From JBBRQP01 sp038226175 (GTDB lineage: Bacteria; Cyanobacteriota; Cyanobacteriia; Gloeobacterales; Anthocerotibacteraceae), in NCBI GenBank assembly GCA_038226175.1, contig JBBRQP010000106.1, forward strand, positions 1-9,236: DNA of 9,236 bases. The letters are read 5' to 3'. Every line of letters begins with the position of its first letter. Within the stretch, counting starts at the first letter, position 1. Shown in pieces: positions 6,409 to 9,236 of this stretch. Under the pieces are notes generated by a model. The model had not been told where the DNA came from. It ran no database searches and worked only from the letters and a program-made list of their open reading frames with translations. Made by a program: the position numbers and the translations under genes.

Positions 6409-6711
6409 ATGACTATTAACCGACAATTGCGGGTTTTCCACCGCACGGTTGCACCAATTATGGTACTGCCTCTGCTACTTACCCTCGTTACTGGCGTTCT
6501 TTTTGAAATCGTTGATCTCAACGGCAAAGATAAACAGTTTAAGTGGCTTCTCGCTCTGCACAAAGGAAATTTTGGATCATTACATTTAGAAGCAGTTTAC
6601 GCTTTCCTCAATGCCTTAGGACTCTTGGTTCTCATTGTGAGTGGTGCCTCAATGTGGTGGCAGATGCGTGCGCGGAAGTTATCAAATCAAGCCGCAACTG
6701 CGCAAGAGTAA
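6409..6711 (+). CDS. Small PepSY-associated-type membrane protein
   Basis: A 100-residue protein with two likely membrane helices (about 13-34 and 62-85). It has R-V-F-H-R near the N-terminus, then T-L-V-T-G-V at the first helix end, then W-L-L-A-L-H-K-G-N-F-G and a second helix ending S-G-A-S-M-W-W. This pattern (His11, the T-G turn, His51 and the closing G-x-x-M-W) matches the membrane segment of PepSY-associated TM proteins, often linked to iron or electron-transfer membrane proteins. No periplasmic PepSY domain is present, so it is a minimal form. ATG 6409 is preceded by AGGA at 6393-6396, a slightly long 12-base spacing. It stands alone between repeat copies B and C. The molecular role is unknown. 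Confidence 0.7.
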   Translation: MTINRQLRVFHRTVAPIMVLPLLLTLVTGVLFEIVDLNGKDKQFKWLLALHKGNFGSLHLEAVYAFLNALGLLVLIVSGASMWWQMRARKLSNQAATAQE

Positions 6712-6922
6712 ACTGTTTCAACATGGCCTTCTAAGAGGTTAAGTAGGAAAAATGAATCCACAACTCGCCGCTTTTTGGAGTTTGCCTGCAGCTTAGGTAC
6801 TAACTCAGCTTAAGTGTGGACCAGCAGGCTTAAGTGCCCATGATGCTAAATAACACCTGAGTGAATTCGGTGCAAATAGCCTAAAACAAAAGCAAAAATC
6901 GAACGCACTGACGCTGTTATTG

Positions 6923-6984
6923 GGGTGTAGCGGTTTCTCCGGCACGGTGATCGCACAAAAATAGGCAATAGGCAGAAACCTTTA
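6923..6984 (+). repeat. Gene-separating direct repeat, copy C
   Basis: Begins GGGGTGTAGC and keeps GGTTTCTCCGGCACGGTGA, then CGCACAAAAATAGG, and ends GGCAGAAACCTTT. Here the inverted ends are perfect 7-mers, GGTTTCT and AGAAACC. The right end runs into the stop codon of the minus-strand universal stress protein gene (6982-6984). The preceding spacer, 6712-6922, holds nothing convincing. Confidence 0.8.
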
Positions 6985-7524
6985 TGTAAATGCGCTCATG
7001 CCTGCCATCCCCAATGTTTGCGCCTGTATTTGAGGTTCCTCCAATTCCAGTTGTGTATTAACAGCAAGTTTATTGGTGTCATCTTTGACCACTAAAACAG
7101 AACAATGTGCATGATGAACTACATGATTGCTAACACTACCTGTAAAAAATTCTACAATCGCCGAATCATCATGCCGACCTAGAATAATTAGATCAGCACA
7201 CCATCGTTGAGCGACCATACAAATCATTGAACCGGCCTCACCAAAATGGGATTCATATTCAGTGGGTATATTAAGAGTAGTTGCCCGCTGATAGATTTCT
7301 TGTAGCCAAACCTGCGCTTGTTCTTGAGAATATCCAGCACCAGTCGAAGCAATACTAAATACCCCGCCTAATTCGATTGCAGGAACAAATCCAGGGACAT
7401 CGACAAGGCAATGGAGAATCATGAGCTGTGCTTGCGTTTGCTGCGCCAAATAGAGAGTGCGCTCAACCACAATGGATTCGAGTGGTGAATGACTAACAGC
7501 AACCAAAATGCGTTTAAATTTCAT
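6982..7524 (-). CDS. Universal stress protein (UspA family)
   Basis: A 180-residue single-domain USP. It opens K-R-I-L-V-A-V-S, the family's first beta strand. The nucleotide-loop region L-I-I-L-G-R-H-D is followed nine residues later by G-S (129-130), then C-S-V-L-V-V as the last strand. In ATP-binding members the motif is G-2x-G-9x-G-S/T; here the second Gly is Asp119, so ATP binding may be weakened or lost. Residues about 148-180 form a Gln/Leu-rich tail beyond the usual fold. On the minus strand AAGAGG lies 8 bases before the ATG, supporting the start. USP proteins act in the cytoplasm in starvation and stress responses, usually as dimers. The gene stands between repeat copies C and D and its stop codon touches copy C. 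Its two relatives here are the C-terminal domains of the ClC protein. Confidence 0.9.
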   Translation of the reverse strand: MKFKRILVAVSHSPLESIVVERTLYLAQQTQAQLMILHCLVDVPGFVPAIELGGVFSIASTGAGYSQEQAQVWLQEIYQRATTLNIPTEYESHFGEAGSMICMVAQRWCADLIILGRHDDSAIVEFFTGSVSNHVVHHAHCSVLVVKDDTNKLAVNTQLELEEPQIQAQTLGMAGMSAFT

Positions 7525-7583
7525 CTTTTGAGCCTCTTAGGTAAATTACTGCTAGAGATCCGTACCGCGTACCGATGGTCACA

Positions 7584-7622
7584 TGACCTTGCCCGAGTTT
7601 AGAAGATTATGACTTTATGCTA
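7584..7622 (+). repeat. 39-bp dispersed element, copy 2
   Basis: TGACCTTGCCC and TGACTTTATGCTA at exactly the 15-base separation seen at 972-1010. It lies upstream of the minus-strand universal stress protein gene and ends 19 bases before repeat copy D. The flanks differ from copy 1. Confidence 0.6.
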
Positions 7623-7641
7623 GCTGCTATCGAACAGCTTA

Positions 7642-7727
7642 GGGGTATGACCGTTATTCTCCGGCATGATGATGATACGCACAAAAATAAGAAATAGGCT
7701 GAAATCTTTTCCCAGAGAGTTATAGAG
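7642..7727 (+). repeat. Gene-separating direct repeat, copy D
   Basis: The most diverged copy. It has CCGTTATTCTCCGGCA with one inserted base, a 3-base ATG duplication, ATACGCACAAAAATA, then GGCTGAAATCTTTTCCCAGA. It shares the 3' tail ending ATAGAG with copy A. The rest of the spacer to the S74 gene (7728-7867) shows no feature I recognise. Confidence 0.75.
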
Positions 7728-7867
7728 AACATAGATCATCCAGCTCTTTTAGTTAGCCTTTATTTGTCCGTTCCCAAAATTGCTGAAGTGCTGGATCGTT
7801 CTATCGAATAGAGGGAAAATACCCCCAGCGCGGAATTATTGCACTAGGGTTTGGGATGTTGTCAACC

Positions 7868-9004
7868 TTACAGTGAGCGGCGATAAGTAGTAGGTACCGC
7901 CTTGATGGTGGGAGAACCATTATGGCTAGCCTGGACAGCCTGTTCGAGTTGGTTCATGCGCTGCATCATGACTTTAATCACAGTTTGTTGCTGGGTTTTG
8001 ATGAAGGTCACTTCCTTCAACAAGGCTTGGTTCTGGGTGCGTAGTGTAGTCATTTCCATCCTTTGAACAACCAGCGCTTGTTGTTGGGTTTGATTCAGAT
8101 TTTGTTGGGCAACTAGGGCTTGCTGTTGTGCAACATTCTGTTGATGCTCCTTCTGCAATTCACGCAGTATTAAGGGAGTAAGCAGGTGATAGTAAACGGT
8201 GAAAGGTTTACCCTCCTTGTCGTACTGCACCAAGTCGGGATACACCTTAGCTACTTCCTCAGCTATCAAACCGTATTGCACTGGATAGGTGCCATCTTCT
8301 GCGGATTCCTTGTACCGGAAAGAAACGGGACGTAAATTCAGCAGTTTATCGCTGACAGTGCCAAGGCTGTGAATGTCTTTCTTAAAACGCTTAGAGGATG
8401 TCACTGTGCCCAATTGACCATTGGCATTGACATATACTGCTATGCCGCGTGCGATATTAACCCTGCCAATGCCTGTAATAAATGTTTGAGTTTGGGTACC
8501 AGCGGTGCCAATACGGATAACTCCGGAGTCTGTGTTAACTCCTGAGTTCCCGATGTCAATGTTGTTACTTTTGTTTGTGATGTTGGCACCTGATTGATAG
8601 CCAAGGGCAATGTTGTCTCTGCCTGTGGTGTTAGATAAGAGTGCACCATACCCACTAGCGGTATTGGAGTTGCCAGTGGTGTTAGAGTCGAGTGCAAAAG
8701 CCCCACTAGCAGTGTTGGAGTTGCCTGTAGTGTTAGATAAAAGTGCAGCAACCCCACTAGCAGTGTTGTCGGAGCCAGTGGTGTTAAAGTAGAGTCCCTG
8801 ATAGCCACTAGCAGTGTTGTCATAGCCTGTGGTGTTAGAGAAGAGGGTTTGATAGCCAGTAGCCGTTCGATAAGGGTAAGCGTTATCAGTAATGATGTAT
8901 GGTTGGGCACTTGTCGCCATCGGTATTGTGGCTAGTAGCAGTGGAATAGCTAAACATAAAGCACGGCAAGAATAACCTTTAACCAAAGAAGAATGAACCG
9001 ACAT
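7868..9004 (-). CDS. Secreted YadA-head-repeat protein with S74 chaperone domain and coiled-coil tail
   Basis: A 378-residue protein. A signal peptide is likely at 1-33 (hydrophobic L-C-L-A-I-P-L-L-L-A-T, cleavage after T-S-A). Residues about 40-140 are 17-residue YadA/Hia-type head repeats, N-T-T-G-x-x-N-T-A-S-G-x-x-A-L. A linker leads to a peptidase S74 / intramolecular chaperone domain at about 200-285, recognisable by S-S-K-R-F-K-K-D-I, L-R-P-V-S-F-R-Y-K, Y-G-L-I-A-E-E-V and Y-P-D-L-V. In phage tail spikes and myelin-regulatory-factor relatives this domain trimerises the protein and cuts itself off at the Ser of S-x-x-R-x-K. Residues 281-360 are a Gln-rich coiled coil, so the C-terminal part may be released. 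AAGGAG (9011-9016) ends 6 bases before the ATG. The function is probably a trimeric surface or secreted fibre; the partner is unknown. Confidence 0.85.
   Translation of the reverse strand: MSVHSSLVKGYSCRALCLAIPLLLATIPMATSAQPYIITDNAYPYRTATGYQTLFSNTTGYDNTASGYQGLYFNTTGSDNTASGVAALLSNTTGNSNTASGAFALDSNTTGNSNTASGYGALLSNTTGRDNIALGYQSGANITNKSNNIDIGNSGVNTDSGVIRIGTAGTQTQTFITGIGRVNIARGIAVYVNANGQLGTVTSSKRFKKDIHSLGTVSDKLLNLRPVSFRYKESAEDGTYPVQYGLIAEEVAKVYPDLVQYDKEGKPFTVYYHLLTPLILRELQKEHQQNVAQQQALVAQQNLNQTQQQALVVQRMEMTTLRTQNQALLKEVTFIKTQQQTVIKVMMQRMNQLEQAVQASHNGSPTIKAVPTTYRRSL
8582..8887 (-). repeat. 51-bp tandem repeats encoding YadA-head units
   Basis: On the + strand the words GTGTTAGA or GTGTTAAA and CCACTAGC(A/G)GT recur every 51 bases (17 codons). 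The coded Asn-Thr-Thr-Gly lies at residues 57, 74, 91, 108 and 125, with a partial unit before and a divergent unit after. Because the period is a multiple of three, other frames also stay open here and yield spurious ORFs on both strands. Confidence 0.85.
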
Positions 9005-9010
9005 CGTAAG

Positions 9011-9016
9011 CTCCTT
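9011..9016 (-). promoter_or_regulatory. Ribosome binding site of the S74 protein gene
   Basis: AAGGAG on the minus strand, 6 bases before the ATG at 9004, fixes the start and keeps the signal peptide at the N-terminus. Confidence 0.7.
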
Positions 9017-9165
9017 GTACTATAACTAGCGGTGTGCTAATTTTGGTTTTCAATAAATATCTACTACAGTAAATACCTATAGCTGATGTTTATCAGGGAC
9101 TGTAAATTAGATTGTGTCAAAGGCCAAAATGCAATAAACCCCATCTCAGAAACAAGGAGTGGAGC

Positions 9166-9236
9166 ATGACCTTCCGACCAGAATTAATCGATGATAGGCA
9201 CGTGGCGCAGCCATATTACTCAAGGACTATCGCAAC
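9166..9236 (+). CDS. Start of an unrecognised gene (3' end outside window)
   Basis: An ATG at 9166, 6 bases after AAGGAG (9154-9159), opens a frame that stays open to the window end. Only 23 residues are visible, beginning M-T-F-R-P-E-L-I-D-D-R-H-V-A-Q-P-Y-Y-S. They show no signal peptide or membrane segment and I do not recognise the family. It is divergent from the S74 gene, and the 161-base gap between the starts would hold both promoters. The good ribosome site is the main support. Confidence 0.5.
   Translation, partial: MTFRPELIDDRHVAQPYYSRTIA

Noticed and set aside
6752..6796. 14-codon ORF after the PepSY-like gene, with TAGGAAAA before its ATG
   Set aside because: Too short and unsupported by any recognisable sequence.
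4852..7727. Integron attC array
   Set aside because: The repeats lack the GTTRRRY and RYYYAAC core sites and there is no integron integrase; genes also face both ways.
7722..7811. Open stretch reading P-K-I-A-E-V-L-D-R-S-I-E before a stop
   Set aside because: It looks vaguely protein-like but has no start, no ribosome site and no recognised family; could be a gene relic or chance.
8440..8910. Long Leu/Thr-rich open frame in another minus-strand frame, plus a + strand one at 8610-8792
   Set aside because: Both arise from the 51-bp repeat, whose period is a multiple of three; they lack ribosome sites and are shadows of the S74 gene.
1..9236. CRISPR array or tRNA genes
   Set aside because: No short direct repeats with regular unique spacers and no cloverleaf-like segment were seen; the regular repeats found are coding or far apart.

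Overview
The window is a gene-sparse, repeat-rich accessory region, most likely from a cyanobacterium. That assignment is inference: it rests on a ClC channel fused to CBS and two universal-stress domains, a small PepSY-type membrane protein, and secreted proteins with TIG or YadA-head/S74 repeats, all common in cyanobacterial genomes. There is no rRNA, tRNA or HIP1 octamer (GCGATCGC) to confirm it.

Layout. Bases 1-686 hold the 3' end of a + strand gene for an extracellular-type IPT/TIG repeat protein with an exact 240-bp period. Bases 687-1353 are non-coding apart from a decayed transposase tail on the minus strand (about 749-930), a 39-bp element with a second copy at 7584, and a res-like set of inverted repeats. 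These precede a complete small serine recombinase (1354-1911, +). A 54-68 bp repeat begins in the last codons of the recombinase, recurs degenerately just downstream, and recurs again at 6065. Next, convergent on the minus strand, is a large ClC/CBS/CBS/USP/USP protein (2046-4625).

From 4850 to 7730 there are four copies of one 60-85 bp repeat, all in the same orientation. They separate three single-gene blocks: a small alarmone (ppGpp) hydrolase of the Mesh1 type (5271-5921, +), a 100-residue two-helix PepSY-like membrane protein (6409-6711, +) and a stand-alone universal stress protein (6982-7524, -). A strong 18-bp hairpin lies at 6127-6172. The window closes with a secreted YadA-head-repeat/S74 chaperone/coiled-coil protein (7868-9004, -) and the first 23 codons of an unrecognised + strand gene (from 9166).

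Functional theme (inference): ion homeostasis, alarmone turnover and universal stress proteins give the centre a stress-response flavour, and the flanks encode repeat-rich surface proteins. Genes stand alone rather than in operons, separated by long spacers with repeats and mobile-element debris. The most notable unexplained signals are the four direct repeats bounding single genes, the recombinase-linked repeat, and the pair of 39-bp elements with identical spacing.
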